Notes under the pieces: model-generated
Told to the model about the DNA's origin: nothing
Databases searched by the model: none
Seen by the model: only the letters and a program-made list of their open reading frames with translations
From: Spirochaetota bacterium
GTDB taxonomy: Bacteria; Spirochaetota; Spirochaetia; Treponematales; Rectinemataceae
DNA length: 64,000 nt
Assembly (NCBI GenBank): GCA_022711355.1
Contig: JAKLFE010000008.1
Location: 1-64,000 of the forward strand
Direction: 5' to 3'
Shown: piece after piece, positions 16,782 to 25,377 of the stretch
Layout: every line of letters begins with the position of its first letter
Position numbering within the stretch: the first letter of the stretch is position 1
Program-made: the position numbers and the translations under genes

Positions 16782-17314
16782 TGGCCGAGGCGAGGGCCGC
16801 GGCGGCCGGCGAGCCCCGCCCGGCCTCCGCGGCGGGGGCCTGCGCGGGCCCGGTTCCCCGCTCGCGCCCGGGCCGCCGGGAGGCCAGCCTGGAGCTCGGG
16901 GCCGAGCCTTCCTCGGTCCTCGAGCTCGAGCGCTTCGTCGAGGGGCTCGGCTTCCTCGCGCCCCGGGAGCGCGACCGCATGAAGCTCGCCGGCGACGAGA
17001 TCCTGGACAACCTCGTCAAGCACGCCTCGCCGATAGAGGGCGGCAGGATCATCGCCCGGGCCGCCCGGCGCAGGGACGGCATCTTCCTCGGCTTCTACTT
17101 CCGCTCGGCCCGCTTCGCGGACTTCGCCTCGAGCTGCGGCGATCCCGAACCCCTCTTCGACCCGGAGTGGCGCCGCTGGCGGGGCATCGGCCTGCGCATG
17201 TGCCGGAACCTCTGCCGGGACATCTGCATGCGCTCGGGGCGCCGGCACGACCGCATCCTCCTCCGCTTCGACCCCGAGTCTGCAGGCTCTCGCGGCCAGC
17301 CCGAGCTCGGGTAA
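16781..17314 (+). CDS. RsbW-like HATPase, anti-sigma factor/serine kinase
   Basis: A 177-residue protein with an Ala/Pro/Arg-rich N-terminal ~35 residues, then a compact GHKL ATPase domain: the N-box is DEILDNLVKHAS and the G2-like loop is WRGIGLRMCRN. It should phosphorylate the STAS protein and bind either it or a target. No sigma factor is encoded in or near the operon, so the target is elsewhere or is not a sigma factor. The start ATG overlaps the STAS stop by one base. Confidence 0.82.
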   Translation: MAEARAAAAGEPRPASAAGACAGPVPRSRPGRREASLELGAEPSSVLELERFVEGLGFLAPRERDRMKLAGDEILDNLVKHASPIEGGRIIARAARRRDGIFLGFYFRSARFADFASSCGDPEPLFDPEWRRWRGIGLRMCRNLCRDICMRSGRRHDRILLRFDPESAGSRGQPELG

Positions 17315-17450
17315 AAGCTTCCCAGGCCCCAGAAAGTCTTTCCCCTCCCCTCCCTCAGCCCCCTGCTCCTGACGCTAACAATTTTCGAGGCACCTGATCA
17401 TTTCCATATACATGAACCACTTACACTTTAAACCAAGCCATCACCCCATT

Positions 17451-17466
17451 TGGCACGGCGATTGCT
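17451..17466 (+). promoter_or_regulatory. sigma-54 (RpoN) promoter
   Basis: TTGGCACG-GCGA-TTGCT: TGGCAC at 17451-17456 and TTGC at 17462-17465, with exactly five bases between, match the -24/-12 consensus at every conserved position. The region 17315-17550 is much more AT-rich than its surroundings. The transcript would begin near 17476, with a leader of about 75 bases ending in AGGAGACC before ATG 17551. No enhancer site could be confidently assigned. Confidence 0.8.
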
Positions 17467-17550
17467 AATAACTAGACGTAGCGATCGAATCGAATCGCTG
17501 CGCCGGCCGCCGCAAGCAACCGGCAGCTCGATCTAGATAAGGAGACCAGG

Positions 17551-18348
17551 ATGAAACGAATCGCCGTGATTTCGACCCTCGCCCTCGCGGCCTCGGTCGC
17601 GGTGCTCGCCCAGCCGATGGCAGGGCCCCGGATGGGCCTGCAGCGCCAGGCCGAGGCGCCCGTGAGCGCTACGATCGAAGGCAAGCTCGTCCTCGTCGAC
17701 CAGCACCCCGCCGTCCAGGCCAAGGACAAGACCTACATCCTCCGCTGGCCCGGGTTCTACTTCCACGCCTACGTCGACGGCATCAAGGAGGGCAGCTCCA
17801 TCAAGGCCGAGGGCTACCTTCTCCCGACCTTCCCCGGCCAGGACAAGCCCTTCTTCGACGTCGCCAAGGCCGTCGTCGGCTCCAAGACCTACGAGGACGA
17901 TGACTTCGGCCCCGGCATGGGCATGATGGGCGGGCCCGGCATGGGCGGTCGCTGGGCCGACGATGCTCGCGGCCCCGCGATGGGCAGGGGCATGGCCCGG
18001 GTCGCTCCCAAGAGCGCGACCATCGAGGGCAAGCTCGCCATCGTCGAACAGTCCCCCGCCATCCAGGCCAAAGACAAGACCTACATCCTTCGCTGGCCCG
18101 AGTTCTTCTACCACCTCTACGCCGATGGCCTCAAGGAAGGGGCCCAGGCTAAGGTCGAGGGCTACGAGCTCTCCGCCCTCCCCGGCCAGGACAAGCCTTA
18201 CTTCGTCGTGACCAAGGCGACCGTCGGCTCCAAGACCTACGAGGTCGAGCAGGCAGGCGGCTACGGCTACGGCCCCGGCTACGGTTACGGCTACGACAAC
18301 GACGGCCGCGGCAGGGGCGGCATGGGCGGCCGCGGCGGCCGCTGGTAA
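17551..18348 (+). CDS. secreted protein with two 77-residue tandem repeats
   Basis: Unrecognised function. The 265 residues start with a signal peptide (MKRIAVISTLALAASVAVLA, cleavage after VLA-Q). Two repeats, about 39-115 and 155-231, share SATIEGKL, QAKDKTYILRWP, KEG, EGY, PGQDKP and VGSKTYE; they are separated by a Gly/Met-rich linker (GPGMGMMGGPGMGGRW). The C-terminus is Gly/Tyr-rich (GYGYGPGYGYGY) and then Gly/Arg-rich. The repeats look like small beta-barrels of the OB kind, which is only a guess from the alternating pattern. A consensus sigma-54 promoter drives it and AAGGAG precedes the start, so it is probably abundant and conditionally expressed. Confidence 0.85.
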   Translation: MKRIAVISTLALAASVAVLAQPMAGPRMGLQRQAEAPVSATIEGKLVLVDQHPAVQAKDKTYILRWPGFYFHAYVDGIKEGSSIKAEGYLLPTFPGQDKPFFDVAKAVVGSKTYEDDDFGPGMGMMGGPGMGGRWADDARGPAMGRGMARVAPKSATIEGKLAIVEQSPAIQAKDKTYILRWPEFFYHLYADGLKEGAQAKVEGYELSALPGQDKPYFVVTKATVGSKTYEVEQAGGYGYGPGYGYGYDNDGRGRGGMGGRGGRW

Positions 18349-18368
18349 GCTTCCCTATCCCTACGAGC

Positions 18369-18408
18369 CGAGGGGCCGTCCCGCGCGGGGCGGCCCCTCG
18401 CCGTTTCC
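18369..18408 (+). terminator. terminator of the two-repeat secreted protein gene
   Basis: The perfect 10-bp arms CGAGGGGCCG and CGGCCCCTCG enclose a 12-base loop, followed by CCGTTTCC. The U-tract is short but the stem is very stable. It also separates this gene from the convergent cheW. Confidence 0.6.
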
Positions 18409-18417
18409 GGCGGCGGG

Positions 18418-18915
18418 CTAGACCGGAGCGGCCTCGGCCTGGGCGGCCCCGGCGAGCTCCCCGGCCTCATCCTCGCCGAAGATCCGCTCCACGTCGAGGA
18501 GGATGATGAAGTCCTCGTCGCGCCGCGCCACGCCCTCGATGAAGGCGGCCGCCAGCCTCGTGCCGAAGCGCGGAGCCGGCTCGATGGAGCTGCCGGCTAT
18601 CTCGAGGACCTCGTGGACCTCGTCCGCGAGGGCCCCGACCACGAGCCCGCCCTCAGCCGAGGGCAGCTCCATGACGACGACGCTCGAGGCCTCGCCCTCG
18701 GCCCGCCCGGCGAGGCCGAATTTCATGCGCAGGTCGACCACCGGGACGCTCGAGCCCCGGAGGTTGATGATGCCTTTCAGGTACTGGGCCGCCTTGGGCA
18801 GCCTCGTGATCCGCGAATAGCCAAGGACCTCGCGCACCCGGGACACGCGCACCGCGTAGAGCTCGCCGTCGAGGGTGAAGGTCAGGTAGTTGCCGGCGCT
18901 CGCCGCTTCGGACAT
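18418..18915 (-). CDS. cheW: chemotaxis adaptor CheW
   Basis: Links chemoreceptors to CheA in the signalling array. The 165 residues carry the CheW fold throughout: YLTFTLDGELYAVRVSRVRE, then LKGIINLRGSSVPVVDLRMKFG (the hallmark NLRG) and LVVGALADEVHEVL. The final ~20 residues are an Ala/Glu-rich tail. It begins 10 bases after the stop of the upstream MCP gene on the same strand, so the pair is co-transcribed and probably works together. Confidence 0.95.
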   Translation of the reverse strand: MSEAASAGNYLTFTLDGELYAVRVSRVREVLGYSRITRLPKAAQYLKGIINLRGSSVPVVDLRMKFGLAGRAEGEASSVVVMELPSAEGGLVVGALADEVHEVLEIAGSSIEPAPRFGTRLAAAFIEGVARRDEDFIILLDVERIFGEDEAGELAGAAQAEAAPV

Positions 18916-18925
18916 GGGGCCCTCC

Positions 18926-20623
18926 TCAGAATTCCTCGAAGTCGGAATCGGCGACGCGGGAGGCTCCCCGATCGGCCTGGGGCTTCGCGAGGGCCAGGGA
19001 GCGCTTGGCGGGCCTGCCCTTGGCCTCGGCTTCGGCCTGGGGCTCCGGGAGGGCCTTGGCCCTCGCGCCGCGGCCCGGGGCCGCCTCGGGTCCCGCGGCC
19101 CGGGGCGCCGCGGCGCCGGCGCCGCCGATCTTGAAGAACTCTATGGCCGAGGCCAGCTGCTCGGACTGGCCGGAGAGCTCCTCGGACATGCTCGCCAGCT
19201 CCTCGCTCGCGCTCGCGTTCTGCTGCACGACGGAGTCGAACTGGATCATCGCCTTGTTGATCTGCTCGATGCCCGAGCCCTGCTCGCGCGAGGCGGCGGC
19301 GATCTCCTGCACGAGGCCCGCGGTCTTCTGCACGTCGGGCACGATCGCCTGCATGATCTCCCCGGCCCGCCGGGCCGTCTCCACCGTCTCCTTGGACAGG
19401 TTCGTGATCTCGCCGGCCGCGTTCTGCGAGCGCTCGGCGAGCTTGCGGACCTCGGAGGCCACGACGGCGAAGCCCTTGCCCGCCTCGCCCGCGCGGGCCG
19501 CCTCGATGGCGGCGTTGAGGGCGAGGAGGTTGGTCTGCCGGGCGATCTCCTCGATGATGCCGATCTTGCCGGCGATCTGGGTCATCGCGGCCACGGACTC
19601 CTCGACGGCCCTGCCGCCCTCCTCCGCGTCCTTCGCCGTCTTCACCGCCAGGCTCTCGGTCGCCAGGGCGTTGTCCGAGTTCTGCTTGACGGTGGCCGTC
19701 ATCTCCTCGATCGAGCTCGAGATCTCCTCCGTGTTCGCCGCCTGCTCGGCCGCGCCTTGGCTCATCTGCTGGGCCGTCGAGCTGATCTGGACGCTCCCGT
19801 CCGAGACCTGGACCGAGGCGGCGAGGATGCCGGTCGCCACCTCCGTCAGGCTCTCCTGCATCTCCTTGAAGGCGGCGGCGAGCTCGCCCATCTCGTCCTT
19901 GCGCGCGAGCATGTCGTCCTGGACGAGCTTGGTCAGGTCCCCCTTGGCGATCGCCTTGGTGAAGGCGACGATGCGGCCCAGGGGCCGCGAGATGGAGCGG
20001 GTCAGGAGGACGGCGACGAGGATGGCGAGGAGGAGGCTGGCCCCCTCGACCCCGAGCATGACGGCGACGGCCCGCTTGCCGGTCGCGGCGTTTTCCTCGG
20101 CCGTCTCCTCGGCGAGCTGCACCTTCGTCACCACGATGCCGTCCACCGCGGCCTGGAGGGCGGCGGCGGCCGCGGCCCCCGGGCCGTTCATCAGCTCGAG
20201 GGCCTGGGCCCGCTTGCCCGCCTTGGCCAGGCGGACGAGCTCGTCGGCCACGGAGCGGTACTCGGCCAGGCTGGCCTCGTACTCGGCGAAGAGCTCCTTG
20301 CCCTTGGCCGAGACCAAGGTGGCCCCGAAGCTCCCCGTGGCCGAGTCGATCTGGGCGCGGAGCTTCGCGATCTCGGCCTGGGCCGCCTCGATGGCCTTGG
20401 GATCCTCCGTCGAGGCGACGTTCCGCACGTAGATGCGGACCCGCTGGAAATTGGCGGCTATCGTGATGAGGTCCGCCAGGGGCAGGGCCATCTTCTCGTA
20501 GAGGTAGCGGTCGTCCGCCACGATGTGGTTGATCTGGACGATGCCGACGCTGCCGATGACGCCGCTGAGCGCCACGAGCAGGACAAAGGCGGCGGTCAGT
20601 TTCAGGCCGATGGAAATCCTCAT
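18926..20623 (-). CDS. methyl-accepting chemotaxis protein with C-terminal pentapeptide
   Basis: A classical transmembrane receptor of 565 residues. Helix 1 is near 7-28; a helical periplasmic domain follows (four-helix-bundle type); helix 2 is near 195-215. A HAMP domain ([19 protein letters not shown]) leads to the signalling hairpin with [20 protein letters not shown]. After the coiled coil ends at IEFFK, a Pro/Ala/Lys-rich linker of about 70 residues leads to the terminal DSDFEEF. DFEEF fits the x-[HFYW]-x-x-[HFYW] tether for CheR/CheB. ATG 20623 is chosen because GGAGG lies at the right distance. CheW follows in the same operon. Confidence 0.93.
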   Translation of the reverse strand: MRISIGLKLTAAFVLLVALSGVIGSVGIVQINHIVADDRYLYEKMALPLADLITIAANFQRVRIYVRNVASTEDPKAIEAAQAEIAKLRAQIDSATGSFGATLVSAKGKELFAEYEASLAEYRSVADELVRLAKAGKRAQALELMNGPGAAAAAALQAAVDGIVVTKVQLAEETAEENAATGKRAVAVMLGVEGASLLLAILVAVLLTRSISRPLGRIVAFTKAIAKGDLTKLVQDDMLARKDEMGELAAAFKEMQESLTEVATGILAASVQVSDGSVQISSTAQQMSQGAAEQAANTEEISSSIEEMTATVKQNSDNALATESLAVKTAKDAEEGGRAVEESVAAMTQIAGKIGIIEEIARQTNLLALNAAIEAARAGEAGKGFAVVASEVRKLAERSQNAAGEITNLSKETVETARRAGEIMQAIVPDVQKTAGLVQEIAAASREQGSGIEQINKAMIQFDSVVQQNASASEELASMSEELSGQSEQLASAIEFFKIGGAGAAAPRAAGPEAAPGRGARAKALPEPQAEAEAKGRPAKRSLALAKPQADRGASRVADSDFEEF

Positions 20624-20780
20624 GAGCCCACCTCCGGGCCCGATCCGCAAGCTCCTCGCCTCGCCGGCCCCGACGGGGGCCTCGGCGTCCCGAGCTAAAC
20701 GACGGTTTTTACTCTGTGGGGGATCGGGTACCTCATTCTAAACCAGGGAGGGGGAGGCGCTAGTCCGACTTTGGGACCTC

Positions 20781-20804
20781 GGCCTAGTACCAAAGTACTA
20801 GGCC
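20781..20804. promoter_or_regulatory. perfect 10-bp dyad GGCCTAGTAC-N4-GTACTAGGCC
   Basis: A 24-base perfect inverted repeat starts ten bases after the stop of the PAS-LuxR gene and lies upstream of the MCP gene. It has no U-tract on either strand. It may be a transcript end for the LuxR gene or an operator for the MCP-cheW operon. A competing pair ACTTTGG/CCAAAGT overlaps it. Confidence 0.45.
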
Positions 20805-20813
20805 TTCGGCGTA

Positions 20814-21944
20814 TCAGCGGAGATCTATGCGGAGCGCCATGACCTCGCGCATGAAGGACATGCGGGAGGAGACGTCGAGCTTGCGGAAGAGCGAGCCGAG
20901 GTGGTTCTTCACCGTGGACTCGGCGATGCCCAGGCGGTAGGCGATGGCCTTGGAGGAGGCGCCTTCGGCGACGAGGCGGGCCACCTCGACCTGGCGCGGG
21001 CTGAAGCCGAGGGAGGAGAGGCTCTGGGCCCGCGGCCGCCGCGGGTAGCTCGCGGCGAGCTCGCTGAGCTGGGAGCCGAGCTCGGCTATCTTGCCCACGA
21101 GGAGGGCGAGCTCGGCCTCCCGCTCCTCCTCGGCCGAGCGGTCGAAGAGCATGACGATGACGCGCGCCAGGAGGCCGTCGCGCCGGAAGATGGGCAGGGC
21201 GACGCAGTCGCAGGCGAGGGGCGGGCCCTCGCGGCGCGCGAAGCGGAGCCGCTCCTTGAAGATGTCCGTGCGGGCGTAGGCCGCGTCGGCCCGCTCCATG
21301 ACCGCCCCGCCCGACTCCCTCCCCTCCCCGGAGACGATCTCGGTGAGGCGGCGCCCCGCGAGCTCGGCTCGGGAGAAGCCGAGGGCGGCCAGGGCCGCGT
21401 CGTTGCAGTCGACGATGGCGCGCGTTCGCCCCTCGACGAGGAAGAGGGGATCCGAGAAGCCCCGGAGCATGCGCTCCGAGAAGCCCCCGAGCTCCCCCAT
21501 CCCTGCCTCGCCCTCGGCTCGCCGTGCCACCGCGAGGAAGCCGTGGGACTCCCCCTCGGGACCGCGGAGCGGGCTCAGGCTATAGGCGAGTCGGAGGGGG
21601 CTGCCGGCCCTGGTGACGATGTCGGCCTCGCCGGAGCGCCTTGACTCCTTGGCCGCCTCCGCGGCGGCGTCGAGGGCCGCGGCCGAGGCGAGGAACTGCC
21701 GCAGGGGCCGGGCGAGGAGCTCGCGCTCGGTGTAGCCGAGGCAGATGGAGGCGTAGCGGTTGGCCTTGACGATGCGGAGCGCGGGGTCCAGGACGAGGAC
21801 GAGCTCGCCCACGCAATCCATGAGCTCGAGGAGGAGGGCGCTCTGCGAGGCGAGGGACTCGGCGACGCGGCGCGGATAGCGGCGCGCGGCCGCCGCGAGG
21901 TTCTCGCGATGGGGCCCGAGGCCCCTGCCATCCTTTCGGTCCAC
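20814..21944 (-). CDS. PAS-PAS-LuxR transcriptional regulator
   Basis: A soluble regulator of 376 residues. PAS 1 is near 35-140 (RIVKANRYASICLGYTEREL), PAS 2 near 160-275 (VDCNDAALAALGFSRAELAG), then a short coiled coil and a LuxR/GerE helix-turn-helix at the C-terminus (FSPRQVEVARLVAEGASSKA, then AESTVKNHLGSLFRKLDV). The DNA-binding determinants look complete. It has no receiver domain, so the PAS domains are the input. The GTG start at 21944 has TATACT five bases upstream and no ribosome site, consistent with a leaderless message. It lies upstream of the MCP-cheW operon on the same strand, which it could regulate. Confidence 0.87.
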   Translation of the reverse strand: MDRKDGRGLGPHRENLAAAARRYPRRVAESLASQSALLLELMDCVGELVLVLDPALRIVKANRYASICLGYTERELLARPLRQFLASAAALDAAAEAAKESRRSGEADIVTRAGSPLRLAYSLSPLRGPEGESHGFLAVARRAEGEAGMGELGGFSERMLRGFSDPLFLVEGRTRAIVDCNDAALAALGFSRAELAGRRLTEIVSGEGRESGGAVMERADAAYARTDIFKERLRFARREGPPLACDCVALPIFRRDGLLARVIVMLFDRSAEEEREAELALLVGKIAELGSQLSELAASYPRRPRAQSLSSLGFSPRQVEVARLVAEGASSKAIAYRLGIAESTVKNHLGSLFRKLDVSSRMSFMREVMALRIDLR

Positions 21945-21990
21945 GGCGCAGTATACCAGCTCGCGCCCGCGCCGTCTCGATCCGGGGGCC

Positions 21991-22389
21991 TTAGGCCTCG
22001 GCGAGAAGGCGGCGGCACTCGGCCACGAGGCGGCCGGGGTCCCAGGGCTTGCGCATGAAGACGTCGAGGGCCCCCGAGGATTTCAGGCGGTCGAGCTGGT
22101 CCTCGTCGGTCTGGCCGGAGACCATGATGGTGCGGACCTCGGGATGGAGCTCGCGGACTCGCATGAGGAACTCGTCGCCCCGCATGCCGGGCATGAGCCA
22201 GTCCGATATGACCAGGACGATCCTGACCCCGTCGGCCGCGAGCTCGTCGAAGACCTCGAGGCCCTCGGCGGCGCTGGCCGCGATCTCGTAGCGATAGCCG
22301 CTCCCGAGCTCGGAGCGGAGCTCCTGCCTGAGGGCGAGGAGGATGATGGCCTCGTCGTCGACGAGGAGGATGGCTCGGTCGGCGCTCAA
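21991..22389 (-). CDS. single-domain response regulator
   Basis: A stand-alone receiver of 132 residues. The acidic pocket is LLVDDEA, the phospho-acceptor is the Asp in VISDWLMPG, then MVSGQT (switch serine) and MRKPWDPG (conserved lysine). The Trp after the acceptor in DWLMPG is common in receivers paired with hybrid-type kinases. It overlaps the stop of the multi-PAS kinase gene by ATGA, so it is that kinase's likely partner. With no output domain, it probably relays by protein-protein contact. Confidence 0.9.
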   Translation of the reverse strand: MSADRAILLVDDEAIILLALRQELRSELGSGYRYEIAASAAEGLEVFDELAADGVRIVLVISDWLMPGMRGDEFLMRVRELHPEVRTIMVSGQTDEDQLDRLKSSGALDVFMRKPWDPGRLVAECRRLLAEA

Positions 22390-25259
22390 GGCTCGGCTCC
22401 CCCTTGCCGCATCGCGGCGGGCAGGCTGACCGTGAAGACGGTGCGGCCCGGGCGGCTCGCGAATGATATATCTCCCCCGTTCTCGCGCGCAAGCCGCCGC
22501 GCGATGTCCAGGCCCAGGCCCGTGCCCTCGCCGGGGGCCTTGGTCGTGAAGAAGGGCTCGAAGATGCGGCCCTGGATCTCCGGGGGGATGCCGGGGCCCG
22601 AGTCGGCGATCGACAGCTCCACGAAGCCGCCCTCCGCCCGGGCCGAGATCTCGATGGAGCCCGTGTCGCCCATGGCCTGGATGGCGTTGTTGAGGATATT
22701 GAACCAGACGCGGCCGAGGGCCTCGCGCCGGCCGAAGACCTCGAGGCCCTCCGGGACCGCGAGCTCGATCGCGATGCCGCGCTTGGTCCGGTTGTAGTAC
22801 AGGTCGAGGATGAGGCGGAGCTCGGGGGCGAGGCGGAAGGCCACGGGGTACTCGTCATCGCCTCCCCGGGCGTAGGTGCGGAGGGCCGAGACGACGCGGA
22901 CGGCCTTGCCGACGGCGTCTTCGGCGACCAGCGCCGCGCGGTAGGAGCCGAGGGCGCCGCGGAGGAGGGCGAGGAGGTCGGGGCCGCGGGCCCCGGCGAG
23001 GAGGGGGCCGGCCTTCCCGGCGAGGTCGGCGGCGCCGAGCTCGACGAGGTCCTCGGCCACGGCCTCGGGCTCCGCGACGCCCGCCTCGCGGAGCCGCTCG
23101 GCCGCCTCGCGGCGGGCGGCCCGCTCGGAGGCCGGGTCGGCGAGGATGCCCCCCTTGGCCTGGGCGGCCCGCGAGCGGGCCTCGCGGACGAAGGAGAGCT
23201 CCTCGGGGCCGAGGCGCGAGGCGGCCAGGGCGAGCTCCTCGAGCCCCGCGCCCAGGTGCTTGAGCTCGAGCCGGGAGGAGGAGGCGATGGCGGCCAGGGG
23301 CGTGTTGAGCTCGTGGGCTATGCCCGCGATGAGGCGGCCGAGGGCGGCGAGCTTCTCCGAGACGAGGATGGCGCCCTGGGCGGCCTTGAGCTCCTCCATG
23401 GCCTTGGAGAGGCCCGCGTTGACCGCCTGGAGCTCGAGGTTCGTGTGGGCGAGGTCCTCGGTGCGCTCGGCCACCTTGCGCTCGAGCTCGGCGTTGAGCC
23501 GCTTGAGCTCGTCCTCCGCCCGCTTGAGCTCGGTGATGTCCATGACGATGGCGACGTAGCAGTCCTCGCCGCGATAGGCGATGCTCCGCACATAGACGGC
23601 TTGGTGCCGCAGCTCGCCGTCCCGGCGGACCTCGTGCTGGTAGCCGTCGAGCCGCCCCCCCTCGTGGAGGAGGGCGGACATGCGCTCCCGCTCGGAGCTG
23701 GGCTCGAGGCGGGCGACCTCATCGTAGCCCCGCCCGACGACCTCCGAGGGATCGGCGTAGCCGTTGGCCTCGAGGAAGGCCGCGTTGACGTAGAGGTAGA
23801 CCCCGTCGGACTTGCGCTGGATGACGATGGAATAAGGCGCCGCCTCGACGACCGCCCGCAGGGCCTCCTCGCCCTTGGCGGCCTCCTCCCGGGCGCGCTT
23901 GCGCTCCTCGGCCTGGTAGGCCAGGGAGACGGCGGTGGCCATCAGGGTGGCGAGGCGCTCGTCGGCGGAGCTCCATTCCCGCACGGCCCCGACCGACTCG
24001 AGGCTGATGACCCCGCGGAAGGCGAGCCCGAGCCGCACCGGGGCGTCGAGGAGGGAGACGACGCCATGGGCGTCGGAGTAGGCGGTGGGCATGCCCTTGG
24101 TCAGGGGATCCGCGGCTACGTCCCGGACGGCGACGATCTCGCCGCGGCGATGGGCGGCCGTGTAGGCGGGGAAGTCGGCCGAGCGGATCTCCTCGCCCGA
24201 GGAATGGGAGGCGAGCTCGAGGTCGAAGAGGTCGACGCAGCGGAGGGCCGAGTCGTCCTCGGAGTAGAACCAGAGGCCGGCCCTCCGCGTCCGCGACAGG
24301 CGGGCCGCGAGCTCGGTGACGCTCCTGACCGCCTCGCCGAAATCCCCGGCGAGGAGGGGGCCGTGGAAGAGGAGGTCGAGGAGGCCATCGTTCTGCTCGC
24401 GGAGGCTCCGCTCCCGCTCCCGCGCCTCCTCCTCGGCCGCGCGGAGGAGGGCCGCGGAGCGCTTGGGCTCGGTGAGGTCGAAGTAGATGGCGATGCTGCC
24501 CGCGTAGCGGCCCTGGGCGTCCTTGAAGGGCGAGCCGGCGGCGATCACCTCGCGCCTGCTGCCGTCCCTCGCGAGGAGGCAGGCCTCGTAGGTGGAGGGC
24601 CGGCCCTCGCGGCGCTTCGCGTTCTCGGCCACGACCCGCTCGAGGCACTCGGGGGCGATGAACTCGCGGAAGTGCCGGCCCGCGGCCTCCTCGCCCTCGG
24701 CGAGGCCGAAGAAGCGCCGCATCGCCGGGTTGACGTAGACCGTCCTGCCCTCGGCGTCGATCTGCCAGATGCCCGCGGGGGAGACCTCGGAGAGGGCCCG
24801 GTAGCGCGCGACGCTCTCCGCGAGCTCGGCCTCGGCCCGCTTGCGCCCGCTGACGTCCACGAAGCTCGCGAGGAGGTAGCCCTCCACGAGGCTGGCGCCG
24901 ATGAGGTAGATCCCGACGCTCCCGTCCTTCCGGGTCACCAGGTGCTCCCCGGCCTCGACCTCCCGCCCGCTCGCGCGGGCCTCGGCGATGGCCGCGTTCC
25001 AGGCCTCCCGGGAGGCGGCGCGATAGGCGGGATCGGGATAGGCGAGCTCCCTCCAGCGCTCGACCGTCGGGATGTCGGACAGGCCGTAGCCGAGCTCCCG
25101 CACGAAGCGCCGGTTCAGGACCTCGACCCTCCCCTCGGGGTCGACCGAGGCAAGGGGCACGGGGGCGCGGTCGAAGAAGGCTGCGCGGCGGGCTTCGTCC
25201 GCGGGGGAGGCGGGCTCCGCGGCCCCTCGCGTTCCCTGGGTCGGGCTGGTATCGGGCAC
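22386..25259 (-). CDS. soluble PAS-PAS-GAF-PAS sensor histidine kinase
   Basis: About 957 residues without membrane helices. PAS 1 (near 25-150), PAS 2 (150-275), GAF (300-460, LRCVDLFDLELASHSSGEEI) and PAS 3 (465-580) feed a coiled coil and a kinase core. The acceptor histidine is in AGIAHELNTPLAAI (about residue 649); the ATPase has FNILNNAIQAMG, ADSGPGIPP and GTGLGLDIA. Between the H-box and N-box lie about 205 residues instead of the usual ~105, mostly Ala/Glu/Arg helices. The start is uncertain: GTG 25259 is preferred because an apparent promoter ends six bases upstream. It is translationally coupled to the downstream receiver gene. Confidence 0.88.
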   Translation of the reverse strand: MPDTSPTQGTRGAAEPASPADEARRAAFFDRAPVPLASVDPEGRVEVLNRRFVRELGYGLSDIPTVERWRELAYPDPAYRAASREAWNAAIAEARASGREVEAGEHLVTRKDGSVGIYLIGASLVEGYLLASFVDVSGRKRAEAELAESVARYRALSEVSPAGIWQIDAEGRTVYVNPAMRRFFGLAEGEEAAGRHFREFIAPECLERVVAENAKRREGRPSTYEACLLARDGSRREVIAAGSPFKDAQGRYAGSIAIYFDLTEPKRSAALLRAAEEEARERERSLREQNDGLLDLLFHGPLLAGDFGEAVRSVTELAARLSRTRRAGLWFYSEDDSALRCVDLFDLELASHSSGEEIRSADFPAYTAAHRRGEIVAVRDVAADPLTKGMPTAYSDAHGVVSLLDAPVRLGLAFRGVISLESVGAVREWSSADERLATLMATAVSLAYQAEERKRAREEAAKGEEALRAVVEAAPYSIVIQRKSDGVYLYVNAAFLEANGYADPSEVVGRGYDEVARLEPSSERERMSALLHEGGRLDGYQHEVRRDGELRHQAVYVRSIAYRGEDCYVAIVMDITELKRAEDELKRLNAELERKVAERTEDLAHTNLELQAVNAGLSKAMEELKAAQGAILVSEKLAALGRLIAGIAHELNTPLAAIASSSRLELKHLGAGLEELALAASRLGPEELSFVREARSRAAQAKGGILADPASERAARREAAERLREAGVAEPEAVAEDLVELGAADLAGKAGPLLAGARGPDLLALLRGALGSYRAALVAEDAVGKAVRVVSALRTYARGGDDEYPVAFRLAPELRLILDLYYNRTKRGIAIELAVPEGLEVFGRREALGRVWFNILNNAIQAMGDTGSIEISARAEGGFVELSIADSGPGIPPEIQGRIFEPFFTTKAPGEGTGLGLDIARRLARENGGDISFASRPGRTVFTVSLPAAMRQGGAEP

Positions 25260-25265
25260 GAGTAT

Positions 25266-25295
25266 AGTATTCGCGGCGAGGACCCCGCCTGTCAA
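25266..25295 (-). promoter_or_regulatory. promoter of the multi-PAS kinase gene
   Basis: On the minus strand a perfect TTGACA (25290-25295) is 18 bases from AATACT (25266-25271). The GTG chosen as start follows six bases later, implying a leaderless transcript. Confidence 0.5.
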
Positions 25296-25377
25296 AGGGG
25301 CGGCTTCTGCGCCCGTCGCCCGGCCCGCGGCCCGCCGGCCTTTGCGCTTCCCCCTTCCCCCGTGCTAGACTGGCCCC

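Noticed and set aside
17339-17344. TTTCCC half-site as an enhancer for the 17451 sigma-54 promoter
   Set aside because: Only a six-base match in a C-rich tract, with no dyad partner, so too likely by chance.
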